The notes: generated by a model not told the origin, from the letters alone. Counted from the stretch's first letter, positions 8,001-17,288 are shown. The stretch: 64,000 nucleotides of DNA from Streptomyces hydrogenans (GCF_014656075.1 NZ_BNBS01000013.1:1-64000); one strand, 5' to 3'. Numbers and translations are program-made.

Positions 8001-9410
8001 ATGACGCCCAGCCCGCCCGGCGCCCCCGACCCCACGTCCGGCCGCTCCTCCGACCCGTCGGCCGCACGCGGCGCGCACACCCGGCTCGGCTCGGCCGGCG
8101 GCTCCGGGGCGCTGCGCCGCTCCCTCGCCACCGCGCTGCTCGCCGACGTCGACCGGCTCACCGACCGGGCCGTGGACGACATCCGCGCCCACTCCGGCAC
8201 ATACGCCTCCGGAGACCCCGTCACCCGTGACGACCTGTGGGCGATCTGCCGCGACAACATGCTGCGCGTCCTGGAGGACCTCGGCGGGCTCGCCCCGACC
8301 GGCGGTGACTTCGAGGGCGCCGCCCGCGAGACCGGCCGCCGCCGCGCCGAGCAGGGCGTCCCGCTCGACATCGTCCTCCAGGCCTACCGCCGCGGCGGGC
8401 GGGTCCTGTGGCAGGTCATGGCCGAGCACCTGCGGACCCGGACCCGCCGCGAGGCAGACAGTCGCGACCTGGAGCTCGACGCCGCAGGCGCCGTCTGGGA
8501 GACCATCGACCGCTACTCGGTCGCCATGGCCGACGCGTACCGCATCGCCCGGCTGGAACTCCAGAACCAGGAGGACACCCGCCGCGCCGCGCTCTTCGAA
8601 GCGCTCCTCGACGGTCGCGCCGACGACCCCGCCATCGCCTCCGCCGCGGCCGCCGCCCTGGGGGTGCCCGCCCAGGACCGGTACGTCGTCGTGGTCGCCA
8701 CCCAGGATCCGGCGGCGCCGCCCCAACCCGCGCCCGTTCTGGAGGCACAGGGGCTGTGGTCGTTCTGGCGCCCGCGTTCCGGCCGGTACGCCGGCATCGT
8801 CCGCCTCCCGCGCCGCGACAACCCCGCCGGCCGGACCGCCCCTCCGCCCGGCGCCCGGCTCGACCCGGCACTGGTCCGGCTCCTCGACGCGCTGCGGGAG
8901 CGCACCGGCGCCACCGCCGGCGTCTCGCCCGAGTTCGAACGCCTCTCCCAGGCGGGCCGCGCGCTCCGGCACGCCGAGCAGACCCTTCGTACCCTCCGCG
9001 CGGGCAGCGGCGAGGTCGCCCTCTTCGACGCGCGGCTCCCCGAGGTCCTGCTCAGCGCCCGCCCCGACATCGCCGAGCGGATCGTCACCGTCAACCTCGG
9101 TCCCGTCCTCGTCACGGGCGGCGAGCGCAACGCCCTCCTGAGCACCCTCCGCGTCTGGCTGGACCACGGCTGCTCCGCCTCCAAGGCGGCGGAACTCCTC
9201 TACTGCCACCGCAACACCGTACTGAACCGCATCGGCCGCGTGGCCGAGCTCACCGGCCGGTCCAGCGAATCTGGCGAAGCACGGATGGGTTGGGCACTTG
9301 CCCTGCGCGCCCTTCCGTACGTCGGCCTCGCGGACGCCCCCGGGGCCGCCCCGATCGTGGCGGATCAGCACGGCACGGGCGGCGCGGAGTGGGACGCGTA
9401 CGGCACGTAG
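8001..9410 (+). CDS. PucR/CdaR-type transcriptional regulator
   Basis: 469 residues. The N-terminal half is a helical sensor region (RRSLATALLADVDRLTDRAV, later GVPLDIVLQAYRRGGRVLW). The middle holds the GGDEF-like beta/alpha domain common in this family, and the C-terminus is the PucR helix-turn-helix: LRVWLDHGCSASKAAELLYC, then HRNTVLNRIGRVAELTG. Members control purine, sugar-acid or lipid catabolism. Here the gene is divergent from an acyl-CoA ligase, so control of that gene is the simplest inference. ATG 8001 is chosen for the leaderless -10 box; longer in-frame extensions begin upstream of that box. Confidence 0.8.
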   Translation: MTPSPPGAPDPTSGRSSDPSAARGAHTRLGSAGGSGALRRSLATALLADVDRLTDRAVDDIRAHSGTYASGDPVTRDDLWAICRDNMLRVLEDLGGLAPTGGDFEGAARETGRRRAEQGVPLDIVLQAYRRGGRVLWQVMAEHLRTRTRREADSRDLELDAAGAVWETIDRYSVAMADAYRIARLELQNQEDTRRAALFEALLDGRADDPAIASAAAAALGVPAQDRYVVVVATQDPAAPPQPAPVLEAQGLWSFWRPRSGRYAGIVRLPRRDNPAGRTAPPPGARLDPALVRLLDALRERTGATAGVSPEFERLSQAGRALRHAEQTLRTLRAGSGEVALFDARLPEVLLSARPDIAERIVTVNLGPVLVTGGERNALLSTLRVWLDHGCSASKAAELLYCHRNTVLNRIGRVAELTGRSSESGEARMGWALALRALPYVGLADAPGAAPIVADQHGTGGAEWDAYGT

Positions 9411-9419
9411 GCTGGCGGA
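9409..9419 (+). promoter_or_regulatory. Leaderless promoter -10 box (TAGGCT)
   Basis: TAGGCT at 9409-9414, 6 nt before ATG 9420. It overlaps the stop codon of the preceding gene, giving the next gene its own start signal. Confidence 0.45.
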
Positions 9420-10046
9420 ATGCAGGAGGAGTACCGCACGCTGGCCCGCGAGGGCGTCCACGAGACCGAGATCAACCGTTCGCGGTTCCTCTGTGCACTC
9501 GCACCGGTCGCCGACGAGCGCGAGGCCCAGGAGTTCGTGGCCCGGATCCGCCGGGAGCACCCGACGGCCACCCACAACTGCTTCGCCTACGTGCTCGGCG
9601 CCGACGCCTCCGTCCAGAAGGCGAGCGACGACGGCGAGCCCGGCGGGACGGCCGGCGTGCCGATGCTCCAGATGCTGCTGCGCCGCGAGATGCGGTACGT
9701 CGCCGCCGTCGTCACCCGCTACTACGGCGGGGTGAAACTCGGCGCGGGCGGTCTCATCCGCGCGTACGGCGGCGTCGTCGGCGAAGCCCTCGACGCGCTC
9801 GGCACCGTCACCCGCCGGCGCTACCGGATCGCCACCGTCACCGTCGACCACCAGCGGGCCGGAAAGCTGGAGAACGACCTCCGGTCCACCGGCCGCTCCG
9901 TGCGCGAGGTGCGCTACGCCGAAGCCGTCACCATCGAGATCGGCCTGCCCGACGCCGACGTGTCCGCCTTCCGCGCCTGGCTCGCCGACGTGACGGCCGG
10001 CACGGCCACCGTGGAACTCGGAGGCGAGGCGTACGGCGACGCCTGA
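9420..10046 (+). CDS. YigZ/IMPACT family protein
   Basis: 208 residues. The N-terminal UPF0029 (IMPACT) domain carries the family signature: ATHNCFAYVLG, KASDDGEPGGTAG, VVTRYYGGVKLGAGGLIRAY. The C-terminal part (about 135-205) is the small DUF1949 ferredoxin-like domain. Eukaryotic IMPACT proteins modulate Gcn2. The function of bacterial YigZ is unsettled, with RNA or ribosome binding suggested by fold. It starts 9 bp after the PucR stop and has its own leaderless -10 box. No partner gene is evident. Confidence 0.85.
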   Translation: MQEEYRTLAREGVHETEINRSRFLCALAPVADEREAQEFVARIRREHPTATHNCFAYVLGADASVQKASDDGEPGGTAGVPMLQMLLRREMRYVAAVVTRYYGGVKLGAGGLIRAYGGVVGEALDALGTVTRRRYRIATVTVDHQRAGKLENDLRSTGRSVREVRYAEAVTIEIGLPDADVSAFRAWLADVTAGTATVELGGEAYGDA

Positions 10047-10132
10047 CCCTCCGCCCCTCCCGCGTCTCCGCCCTTCCCGCACACCCGCGCCTCCGCCCCT
10101 CTCGTACACCCGCACCTCCGCCCATCCCCGAA
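10047..10132. repeat. Pyrimidine-rich degenerate tandem repeat
   Basis: Four loose copies of a roughly 22-26-bp unit built on (g)CCTCCGCCC(a/c)TCYCG with CACCCGC linkers, immediately after the YigZ stop. The strong C/T bias on the plus strand is unlike the flanking coding sequence. Confidence 0.55.
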
Positions 10133-10184
10133 CCTGGCCACGCCCTTCACTCCCGCGTGGCCCCGGCCACCTCCCCGGCCGGGT

Positions 10185-10190
10185 TAGCGT
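10185..10190 (+). promoter_or_regulatory. Candidate -10 box (TAGCGT) of the sbcDC operon
   Basis: TAGCGT in the 240-bp gap, about 95 bp before the sbcD start, would give a leader that includes the seven-codon reading frame at 10267. No clear -35 is visible. Confidence 0.4.
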
Positions 10191-10266
10191 GGTGGGCAGA
10201 CATACAAGGGCGGGCCCGGCGGCACGCGCGACGGAACCGGAACCAGGGGCGAGGAGCGGCACGCGC

Positions 10267-10290
10267 ATGCGGGGTGGGACGACGACGTGA
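10267..10290 (+). CDS. Possible seven-codon leader peptide before sbcD
   Basis: ATG CGG GGT GGG ACG ACG ACG TGA encodes MRGGTTT. GAGGAG lies about 10 nt upstream, whereas the sbcD GTG at 10287 has no good ribosome site of its own. The mini-frame stops with the TGA inside GTGA, overlapping the sbcD start, so ribosomes finishing it could restart on sbcD. Inferred purely from layout. Confidence 0.35.
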   Translation: MRGGTTT

Positions 10291-11462
10291 GGCTTCTGCA
10301 CACCTCGGACTGGCACCTCGGCCGGTCCTTCCACCGCGTCGGGCTCCTCGACGCCCAGGCCGCCTTCCTCGATCACCTCGTCGCCACCGTCCGCGACCGC
10401 GAGGTGGACGCCGTCCTCGTCGCCGGCGACGTGTACGACCGTGCCGTTCCCCCGCTGTCCGCCGTCGCGCTCTTCGACCGGGCGCTGCACCGCCTCGCCG
10501 AGGCCGGCGTGCCCACGGTCATGATCTCCGGCAACCACGACTCCGCCCGCCGCCTCGGCGTCGGTGCCGGACTCCTCGACCGGGCCGGGATCCACCTGCG
10601 CACCGATCCGGCCGGCATCGGCACCCCCGTCGTCCTCGCCGACGCGCACGGCGACGTCGCCCTCTACGGCCTGCCGTACCTGGAGCCCGCACTCGTACGG
10701 GAGCGGCTCGGGGCCGCGAAGCCGGGGCACGAGGCGGTGCTGGTCGCCGCCATGGACCGGGTCCGCGCCGATCTTGCCGCGCGCCCCGCAGGCACGCGGT
10801 CCGTCGTGCTCGCGCACGCCTTCGTCGCGGGCGGCGCGCCCAGCGACAGCGAACGCGACATCACCGTCGGCGGTGTCGCGGCCGTCCCCACCACCGTCTT
10901 CGACGGGGTCGACTACGTGGCCCTCGGCCACCTCCACGGTTCCCAGGCCCTCACCCCGCGCGTGCGGTACTCCGGTTCGCCGCTCGCCTACTCCTTCTCC
11001 GAGACCGACCACCGCAAGACGATGTGGCTGATCGACCTCGGAGCCGACGGCGAGGTGGCCGCCGCCGAGCGCGTCGACTGCCCGGTGCCCCGCCCCCTCG
11101 CCCGTCTGCGGGGCCGCCTCGAAGACCTCCTCGCCGACCCGGCCCACGACCGGCACCAGGACTCCTGGATCGAGGCCACCCTCACCGACGCCGTGCGACC
11201 CCACGATCCGATGGCCCGGCTCGCCGAACGCTTCCCGCACACCCTCCACCTCGTCTTCGACCCCGAGCGCGCCGACACCGAGTCCCTCGCCTCCTACGCG
11301 CAACGGCTGCGCGGCCGCAGCGACCAGCAGATCGCGGAGGACTTCGTGTCCCACGTCCGCGTCGGCGCCGGACTCGACGCCGCGGAACGGAACGTGCTGT
11401 ACGGCGCCTTCGACGACGTCCGTGTCGACACCGCCGCCACCGAACGCGAGGGGGGCCGATGA
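10287..11462 (+). CDS. sbcD: Exonuclease SbcD (Mre11-like nuclease subunit)
   Basis: 391 residues of the calcineurin-like metallophosphatase family. All phosphoesterase motifs are present: HTSDWHLGR at the N-terminus, VAGDVYDR, SGNHDSARR, the VLAHAFVAGG region and ALGHLHGSQ. A capping domain follows, then a C-terminal helical part that contacts SbcC. SbcCD is an ATP-dependent, Mn-dependent nuclease that cuts hairpins and processes double-strand breaks. The GTG start at 10287 gives the conserved MRLLHTSDWH beginning. The stop overlaps the sbcC ATG in an ATGA, which implies translational coupling. Actinobacteria use SbcCD alongside AdnAB or RecBCD. Confidence 0.93.
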   Translation: MRLLHTSDWHLGRSFHRVGLLDAQAAFLDHLVATVRDREVDAVLVAGDVYDRAVPPLSAVALFDRALHRLAEAGVPTVMISGNHDSARRLGVGAGLLDRAGIHLRTDPAGIGTPVVLADAHGDVALYGLPYLEPALVRERLGAAKPGHEAVLVAAMDRVRADLAARPAGTRSVVLAHAFVAGGAPSDSERDITVGGVAAVPTTVFDGVDYVALGHLHGSQALTPRVRYSGSPLAYSFSETDHRKTMWLIDLGADGEVAAAERVDCPVPRPLARLRGRLEDLLADPAHDRHQDSWIEATLTDAVRPHDPMARLAERFPHTLHLVFDPERADTESLASYAQRLRGRSDQQIAEDFVSHVRVGAGLDAAERNVLYGAFDDVRVDTAATEREGGR

Positions 11463-14400
11463 GGCTGCACCGGCTGGAGATCACCGCCTTCGGCCCCTTC
11501 GGGACGACGCAGACCGTCGACTTCGACACCCTGTCCACGGCCGGACTCTTCCTCCTCCACGGCCCCACCGGCGCGGGCAAGACCTCCGTCCTCGACGCCG
11601 TCTGCTTCGCCCTGTACGGGAGCGTGCCCGGCGCCCGTCAGGGGCCCGGCACCACCCTCCGCAGCGACCACGCGCCCGCCGACACCCTCACCGAGGTACT
11701 GCTCGACCTCACCGTCGGCGGCCGGCGCCTGGAGATCACGCGCAGCCCCGCCCAGCCGCGCCCGAAGAAGCGGGGCGGAGGCTTCACCACGGAGAAGGCG
11801 CAGAGCACGCTGCGCGAGTACGACCCCGCCACGCGCGCGTGGACCGGCCTCAGCAAGTCCCACCAGGAGATCGGCGAGGAGATCACCCAGCTCCTCGGCA
11901 TGAGCCGGGACCAGTTCTGCCAGGTGGTCCTGCTGCCGCAGGGCGACTTCGCCCGCTTCCTGCGCGCCGACGCCGAAGCCCGCGGCCGGCTCCTCGGCCG
12001 GCTCTTCGACACCCGCCGCTTCGCCGCCGTGGAGGAGCGCCTCGCCGAGCTCCGCCGAGACGCGGCGCACAGCGTCGAGGAGGGCGACGCCCGGCTCCTC
12101 GCCCTCGCCCACCGCATGGCGCAGGCCGCCGACGGGCTGCCCGCGGCCCGCACCCCGGTCGAGGGCAAGCCCGGTGAGCCCGGTCTCGCCGACACCGTGC
12201 TCGGCTGGGGCGCCGTCGCCCGCACCGAGGCCCGGGAGGCCGCCGACATCGCCGGCGTCCGGCTCGCCGCCGCCGAACACGTCGAGGGACTCGCCCGCGT
12301 CGCCGCCGAACACGCCCGGGATCTCGCCGCTCGCCAGTCCCGCCACGCCGAGGCCCTGCGCCGCCGCGAGGCACTCACCGCCCGGGTCCCCGAGCGGGAC
12401 CGGGACCGGCAGGCCCTCGACCTCGCGCTCAAGGCCGAACGGGTCGCGCCCGCCCTCGCGCTGCGCCACGACGCCGAACGCGAACACGCCGGCGCGCTCG
12501 CCGTCCGCCGGTCGGCGGGTTCGCAACTGCCTCCCGACCTCGCCGAGGCCCCGGCCGAGCAGCTCTCCACCCTGGAGAACCGGCTCCGCGAGGACCTCGG
12601 TGGCCTCGCCGCGGCCCGGCGCGCCGAGAGCCGCGCCGCCGCGCTCGCCGAGGAACGGGCCCTCCTGGAACGCGAAGCCCGCGCCGACGAGGAGGCCCTC
12701 CAGGAGGCGGCCGGCTGGCTCGCCGACTGGGAGCCCCGGCGGGCCGCGCTCCAGCAGCTCGTCGACGCCGCGCAGGAGGCCGCCGCGCGCGCCGAGCAGC
12801 TCGCCGGCCGGCTCGAACCCCTCCGCCTCCGCCTCGCCGCGGCCCGCCGCCGCGACACCCTCGCCCGGACCCTGGCCCGGACCGAGGAGCGGTACGCGGC
12901 CGCCCGCGAGCACCGCAACGCCGCGCATGAGACCTGGCTCGACCTCAAGTCCCGCCGACTGCGCGGCATCGCCGCCGAACTCGCCGCGAGTCTCGTCGAC
13001 GGCGACCCCTGCCAGGTGTGCGGATGCACAAGCCACCCGGCTCCGGCCGCGACCACGGCCGACCACGTCGACCGGGCGGCCGAGGAGGCCGCCTACGCCC
13101 GCTACACGGAGGCCGACGAGGTCGGTCGCGCCGCCGAGCGCGAGCTCGCGGGCACCCGCGAAGCCCTCGCCGCCGCTCGCGAAGAGGTCCACTCCCTGGC
13201 TCCGTCAGGGCAGATGCCCAGTCAGCCCACCGTTGCCGACCTCGCCGCCGAGGCGGACGAACTGACCGCCCGCCACGCGGAGGCGCACGCGCTCGCCGCC
13301 CGGACCCACGCGGCGCGCGAGGCGCTGGCGCGGGCCGAGCGCGAGCACGAGGAGAGGGCAGCCGCCCAACGGGAGGCGGAGCGCCGCGTCGCCGCCCGTA
13401 CCTCGCAGCGCGAAGGCATCGAGCGACAGCGGGCGGAGATCGCGGAGGAATTGGCCCGGGGACGCGGCACCTTCGCCACCGTGGCCGAACACGCCGACCT
13501 CCTGGAGCGCCGCATCGCCCTCCTGGTCGACGCCGCCGGAGCCGTACGCGCCGAGGAGCTCGCGGCCGACCGCCTCAAGAAGGCGGACGCCCAACTCTCC
13601 GACGCCGCCTACCGGGCCGGATTCACCACCCCCGCCGAGGCCGCGGCCGCGCTCCTGGACGAGCACGGGCGCCGCGCGCGTCAGCACCGCCTCGACGTCT
13701 GGCAGGCCGAGGCCGCCGCGATCGCCGACCGGCTCGCCGAACCCGGCATCGAGGAGGCCGCCGCCCTCCCACCCGCCGCACCCGCCGCAGCCGAGGCCGT
13801 CCACACGGCCGCCGAGCGTTCCCTGCGGGCGGCCGGCGCCGGGCTCGCCGCGGCACGCGACCGGGTCACCGGACTCGCCGGCCTCGCCCGCCAGGCCGAG
13901 ACCGAGGTGCGCCGCCTGGGCCCGCTGCGTACCGCGCACGACCGCGTGGCGCGGCTCGCCGGCCTCACCGCGGGCACCTCCGCCGAGAACGAACGCCGCA
14001 TGCGCCTGGAGTCGTACGTCCTCGCCGCCCGGCTCGAACAGGTCGCCGCGGCCGCCTCCGCCCGCCTCCAGCGGATGTCCTCCGGCCGCTACACCCTCGT
14101 CCACTCCGACGTGCGCGCCGGTGCGCGGCGCAGCGGCCTCGGACTCCACGTCGTCGACGCCTGGACCGGCAACGAACGCGACACCGCCACCCTTTCGGGT
14201 GGCGAGACCTTCTTCGCCTCGCTCGCGCTGGCCCTCGGCCTCGCCGACGTCGTCACGGACGAGGCGGGCGGCGTCCGCCTGGACACCCTCTTCATCGACG
14301 AGGGTTTCGGCAGCCTCGACGACCAGACCCTCGACGAGGTGCTCGACGTCCTGGACTCGCTGCGCGAACGGGACCGGAGCGTGGGCATCGTCAGCCACGT

Positions 14401-14533
14401 CGCAGACCTGCGCCGCCGGATCCCGGCCCAGCTGGAGGTCACCAAGTCCCGGCACGGCTCGGCCGTACGCCTCCGCGCCGGCGGGGACGGACTCGGTGGC
14501 GAAGGGTTCGGCGGCGACGGGCTCAGCGGCTGA
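11459..14533 (+). CDS. sbcC: Exonuclease SbcC (Rad50-like SMC ATPase)
   Basis: 1024 residues. Walker A is GPTGAGKTSVLDA near residue 36, with Q-loop LLPQGDFARFLRA. Long Ala/Glu/Arg-rich coiled coils run either side of a zinc-hook apex with Cys518-x2-Cys521 (DGDPCQVCGC). The C-terminal lobe has the ABC signature LSGGETFFASLALALGLADV, Walker B TLFIDEGFGSLD and a D-loop. This layout is the Rad50/SbcC plan: two hooks dimerise through zinc, and ATP cycling drives SbcD cutting. The length is normal. The gene starts inside the sbcD stop (ATGA) and its end overlaps the converging Lrp gene by 11 bp. Confidence 0.95.
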   Translation: MRLHRLEITAFGPFGTTQTVDFDTLSTAGLFLLHGPTGAGKTSVLDAVCFALYGSVPGARQGPGTTLRSDHAPADTLTEVLLDLTVGGRRLEITRSPAQPRPKKRGGGFTTEKAQSTLREYDPATRAWTGLSKSHQEIGEEITQLLGMSRDQFCQVVLLPQGDFARFLRADAEARGRLLGRLFDTRRFAAVEERLAELRRDAAHSVEEGDARLLALAHRMAQAADGLPAARTPVEGKPGEPGLADTVLGWGAVARTEAREAADIAGVRLAAAEHVEGLARVAAEHARDLAARQSRHAEALRRREALTARVPERDRDRQALDLALKAERVAPALALRHDAEREHAGALAVRRSAGSQLPPDLAEAPAEQLSTLENRLREDLGGLAAARRAESRAAALAEERALLEREARADEEALQEAAGWLADWEPRRAALQQLVDAAQEAAARAEQLAGRLEPLRLRLAAARRRDTLARTLARTEERYAAAREHRNAAHETWLDLKSRRLRGIAAELAASLVDGDPCQVCGCTSHPAPAATTADHVDRAAEEAAYARYTEADEVGRAAERELAGTREALAAAREEVHSLAPSGQMPSQPTVADLAAEADELTARHAEAHALAARTHAAREALARAEREHEERAAAQREAERRVAARTSQREGIERQRAEIAEELARGRGTFATVAEHADLLERRIALLVDAAGAVRAEELAADRLKKADAQLSDAAYRAGFTTPAEAAAALLDEHGRRARQHRLDVWQAEAAAIADRLAEPGIEEAAALPPAAPAAAEAVHTAAERSLRAAGAGLAAARDRVTGLAGLARQAETEVRRLGPLRTAHDRVARLAGLTAGTSAENERRMRLESYVLAARLEQVAAAASARLQRMSSGRYTLVHSDVRAGARRSGLGLHVVDAWTGNERDTATLSGGETFFASLALALGLADVVTDEAGGVRLDTLFIDEGFGSLDDQTLDEVLDVLDSLRERDRSVGIVSHVADLRRRIPAQLEVTKSRHGSAVRLRAGGDGLGGEGFGGDGLSG

Positions 14534-14969
14534 CGGCGCGACGGGGGAGCGGCGAGGAGTAGACGACGCTGGTCGTCACCGATCCGAGCGTGCCGATCTT
14601 CCCGGAGATCTCCTCCAGGTGCCGCATGGAACGGGCCGCGACCTTGATCACGAAGCAGTCGTCGCCGGTGACGTGGTGGGCCTCCAGCACCTCGGGGGTG
14701 ACGGCGACCAGGTCGTGGAACGGCTTGTAGTTGCCGGTGGGGTAGCGGAGCCGTACGAAGGCGAGGATCGGCAGCCCCAGCCGCTCGTGGTCCACCACCG
14801 CGGAGTACCCGGTGATCACCCCGGCCTCCTCCAGGCGCCGCACCCGCTCGGTCACGGCCGAGGGGGACATGGAGACGGCGCGGGCGAGCTCGGCGTAGCT
14901 GGCCCGCCCCTGGGCCTGGAGGGCGTCGAGGATGCGCCAGTCGGTGGCGTCCGGGGTGTAGTCGTTCAT
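14523..14969 (-). CDS. Lrp/AsnC-family transcriptional regulator
   Basis: 148 residues: N-terminal winged helix-turn-helix (DWRILDALQAQGRASYAELA, MSPSAVTERVRRLEEAGVI) and C-terminal RAM effector domain (LPILAFVRLRYPTGNYKPFH, with GDDCFVIKVAARSMRHLEEI). Such proteins form octamers or dimers and sense amino acids. The last codons overlap the 3' end of sbcC on the other strand by 11 bp. No target gene is divergent from it; upstream lies the end of a DUF885 gene, whose terminator hairpin separates them. Confidence 0.87.
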   Translation of the reverse strand: MNDYTPDATDWRILDALQAQGRASYAELARAVSMSPSAVTERVRRLEEAGVITGYSAVVDHERLGLPILAFVRLRYPTGNYKPFHDLVAVTPEVLEAHHVTGDDCFVIKVAARSMRHLEEISGKIGTLGSVTTSVVYSSPLPRRAVSR

Positions 14970-14987
14970 GAGACCCGAGCCAACAGG

Positions 14988-15025
14988 GGTTTCCCCGGCG
15001 GATCAAGAGTTCCGCCGGGGAAACC
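14988..15025. terminator. Hairpin terminator of the DUF885 gene
   Basis: Perfect 15-bp inverted repeat (GGTTTCCCCGGCGGA, 8-nt loop, complement), 16 bp beyond the stop at 15041 on the minus strand. Confidence 0.8.
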
Positions 15026-15040
15026 TTCCGTGCCGTGCGA

Positions 15041-16750
15041 TCAGAGGCGGGAGATCTCGTCCACGAGGTCGTCCAGGCCCAGCGGCCCCTGGCTCAGCGC
15101 GGCCATGTGCCACGCCTTCGCGTCGAACGCGTCACCGTGCGCCTCGCGGGCCCGCTCGCGGCCGAGCAGCCACGCCCGCTCGCCCAGCTTGTAGCCGATG
15201 GCCTGGCCCGGCATCGACAGGTAGCGCGTCAGCTCGCTCTCCACGAACGCCGGCGGGCGGCTGCTGTGCGCCTGGAAGAACTCCTGCGCCAGGTCCGGCG
15301 TCCACCGCTCGCCCGGGTGGAACGGCGAGTCCGCCGGAATCTCCAGCTCCAGGTGCATGCCGATGTCGACGATCACCCGGCAGGCGCGCATCATCTGCGC
15401 GTCCAGGTAGCCGAGCCGGCGCTCCGCGTCCGGCAGGAAGCCGAGCTCGTCCATCAGCCGCTCCGCGTACAGCGCCCAGCCCTCCGCGTTGGCGCTGACC
15501 ATGCCGATGGTGGCCTGGTAGCGCGAGAGGCTGTCGGCGACGTGCGCCCACTGCGCGATCTGGAGGTGATGGCCGGGGACGCCCTCGTGATACCAGGTCG
15601 ACACCAGGTCGTAGACCGGGAACCGGGTCTGCCCGTCCACCGGCAGCCAGGTCCGGCCGGGGCGCGAGAAGTCCTCGGAGGGGCCCGTGTAGTACGGGGC
15701 GGCCGCGCCGCCCGCCGGGGCGATGTGCGACTCCACCTTGCGCACCCGCTCGGCGAGTTCGAAGTGGGTGCCGTCGAGCGCGTCGATCGCCTCGTCCATG
15801 AGCCGCTGGAGCCACTCGCGGACCTCGTCGACGCCCTCGATGTGGGTGCCGTGCTCGTCGAGGTGGGCGAGCGCGGCCCACGGGTCGGAGCCCGGCAGGA
15901 TCCGGTCGGCCTCGGTGACCATCTCCGCGCGCAGCCGGTGGTACTCGTCCCAGCCGTAGGCGTACGCCTGGTCGAGGTCCAGGTCGGTGCCGTTGAAGTA
16001 GCGGCTCCAGCGCCGGTAGCGCTCGCGGCCCACGGTGTCGGGAGCGTCGGCGACGGCGGGGACGTACACGTCGCGCATCCAGTCCCGCAGCGCGGCGAGG
16101 GAGGCGCTCGCCTCCTCGGCGGCCGCGGCGAGCTCCGTACGCAGCTCCGCCGGGAGCGAGTCCGAGCGGGCCGCCGCGTACTGCTCGAACCAGCCCGGCT
16201 CGCCGTCCCCGCCCGCCCAGTCGGCGAGCTGGCCGACGAAGGTGGCGGTGGCGCGCGGCCCGCCGTACAGCTTGCGCTCCAGGCCGAGCGCGAGCGAGGC
16301 CCGGTAGCCCTCGAGCGCGGCCGGGACGGCGCGCAGCCGCTCGGCGATGGCCGTCCAGTCGTCCTCGGTCTCGGTCGGCATCACGGTGAAGACGATCCGG
16401 ATGCTGTGCGCCGGCGAACGCATGTTGCTGACCGCGCACAGGCCCTCGTCGGCGTCGTGCACGGCCAGTTCGGCCGTCAGCCGCTCCCGGAGCAGGCGGG
16501 CGCAACGCCGCTCGGCGTCGCTGTCCGCGCCCGGGACCCGTTCGGCCTCGTCGAGCAGGGAGAGGGTCCGGCGGGCGAGCGCGGCCACGGCCTCCTGTCC
16601 TTCGGGGGAGAAGTCGGGAAGGCGTCCGGCGCTCTCACGGATTCCCAGATGGGTGCCGGTGATCGGGTCGAGGGCGATGAGGTCGTCGACGAAGGCGTCG
16701 GCGACCTGACGGGGCAGATTGCTGAGGGAACTCTCTGGCATGTGTCTCAT
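15041..16750 (-). CDS. DUF885 family putative metallopeptidase-like protein
   Basis: 569 residues, typical for bacterial DUF885 proteins. The family hallmark, a zinc-peptidase-like HExxGH variant, is clear: WYHEGVPGHHLQIAQW. It is followed by GWALYAERLMDELGF, which supplies the downstream glutamate as in M32/M3-like gluzincins, and by a mostly helical body. The biological substrate is unknown. There is no signal peptide, so the protein is cytoplasmic. ATG 16750 (MRHMPESS) has GGAGG 7 nt upstream; ATG 16741 is an alternative three codons in. It is transcribed away from the Lrp gene at 16791-17288, which is just upstream on the same strand. Confidence 0.8.
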   Translation of the reverse strand: MRHMPESSLSNLPRQVADAFVDDLIALDPITGTHLGIRESAGRLPDFSPEGQEAVAALARRTLSLLDEAERVPGADSDAERRCARLLRERLTAELAVHDADEGLCAVSNMRSPAHSIRIVFTVMPTETEDDWTAIAERLRAVPAALEGYRASLALGLERKLYGGPRATATFVGQLADWAGGDGEPGWFEQYAAARSDSLPAELRTELAAAAEEASASLAALRDWMRDVYVPAVADAPDTVGRERYRRWSRYFNGTDLDLDQAYAYGWDEYHRLRAEMVTEADRILPGSDPWAALAHLDEHGTHIEGVDEVREWLQRLMDEAIDALDGTHFELAERVRKVESHIAPAGGAAAPYYTGPSEDFSRPGRTWLPVDGQTRFPVYDLVSTWYHEGVPGHHLQIAQWAHVADSLSRYQATIGMVSANAEGWALYAERLMDELGFLPDAERRLGYLDAQMMRACRVIVDIGMHLELEIPADSPFHPGERWTPDLAQEFFQAHSSRPPAFVESELTRYLSMPGQAIGYKLGERAWLLGRERAREAHGDAFDAKAWHMAALSQGPLGLDDLVDEISRL

Positions 16751-16790
16751 CCTGATGCCTCCGTCGGCCTCCCGTCACCCTCGACCCGAC

Positions 16791-17288
16791 TTACACGGCT
16801 GACATGGACGGTCCCGCGCCGGGCGGCATCAGAGGGCCGCAGTCCCACTGCTGGAAGATCAGCCGGGTCTCGACCCGCGCCACCTCACGCTGCGAGGTGA
16901 ACTCGTCGAGCACGAGTCGTTGCAGGTCGGCAGGGTCCGCGACGGCCACGTGCACCAGGTAGTCGTCGGGGCCGGTGAGGTGGAACAGCGCGCGGGACTC
17001 GGGCAGAGCCCGGATCCGGTCGACGAACGGACCGATCAGTTCCCGCCGGTGGGGCCGGACCTGGACGAGCAGCAGCGCCTCCAGACCACGACCGAGTTTG
17101 GCCGGATCCAGTCGTAGCTGGTGTCCGAGGACGACTCCGGTGCGTCGGAGCCGGGCCACTCGGTCCAGGCAGGTGGAGGGCGCGACGCCGACCTCGGCGG
17201 CGAGTTCCCGGTAGGTGGTCCGGGCGTCGTTCTGCAGGAGGCGGAGAATGTGCAGATCGACCGTGTCCAGTACGACAGAATCGGCCAT
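16791..17288 (-). CDS. Lrp/AsnC-family regulator divergent from a PLP lyase
   Basis: 165 residues: winged helix (TVDLHILRLLQNDARTTYRE, VAPSTCLDRVARLRRTGVV) and RAM domain (ALLLVQVRPHRRELIGPFVD, GPDDYLVHVAVADPADLQRL). A Pro/Gly tail replaces the usual ending. The gene is divergent from a methionine-gamma-lyase-like gene with only 59 bp between starts, so it most likely senses an amino acid and controls that enzyme. TACGTT at 17295-17300 (minus strand), 6 nt before the ATG, suggests a leaderless message. Confidence 0.87.
   Translation of the reverse strand: MADSVVLDTVDLHILRLLQNDARTTYRELAAEVGVAPSTCLDRVARLRRTGVVLGHQLRLDPAKLGRGLEALLLVQVRPHRRELIGPFVDRIRALPESRALFHLTGPDDYLVHVAVADPADLQRLVLDEFTSQREVARVETRLIFQQWDCGPLMPPGAGPSMSAV

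Noticed and set aside
7869..11354. Very long minus-strand open frame (1161 codons) opposite pucR, yigZ and sbcD
   Set aside because: Gly/Val/Arg-rich with no motifs; an antisense shadow typical of high-GC genes. The plus strand holds clear families.
11294..13192. Minus-strand frame of 632 codons opposite sbcC
   Set aside because: Shadow of the SbcC coiled-coil coding sequence; Gly/Glu/Leu low complexity.
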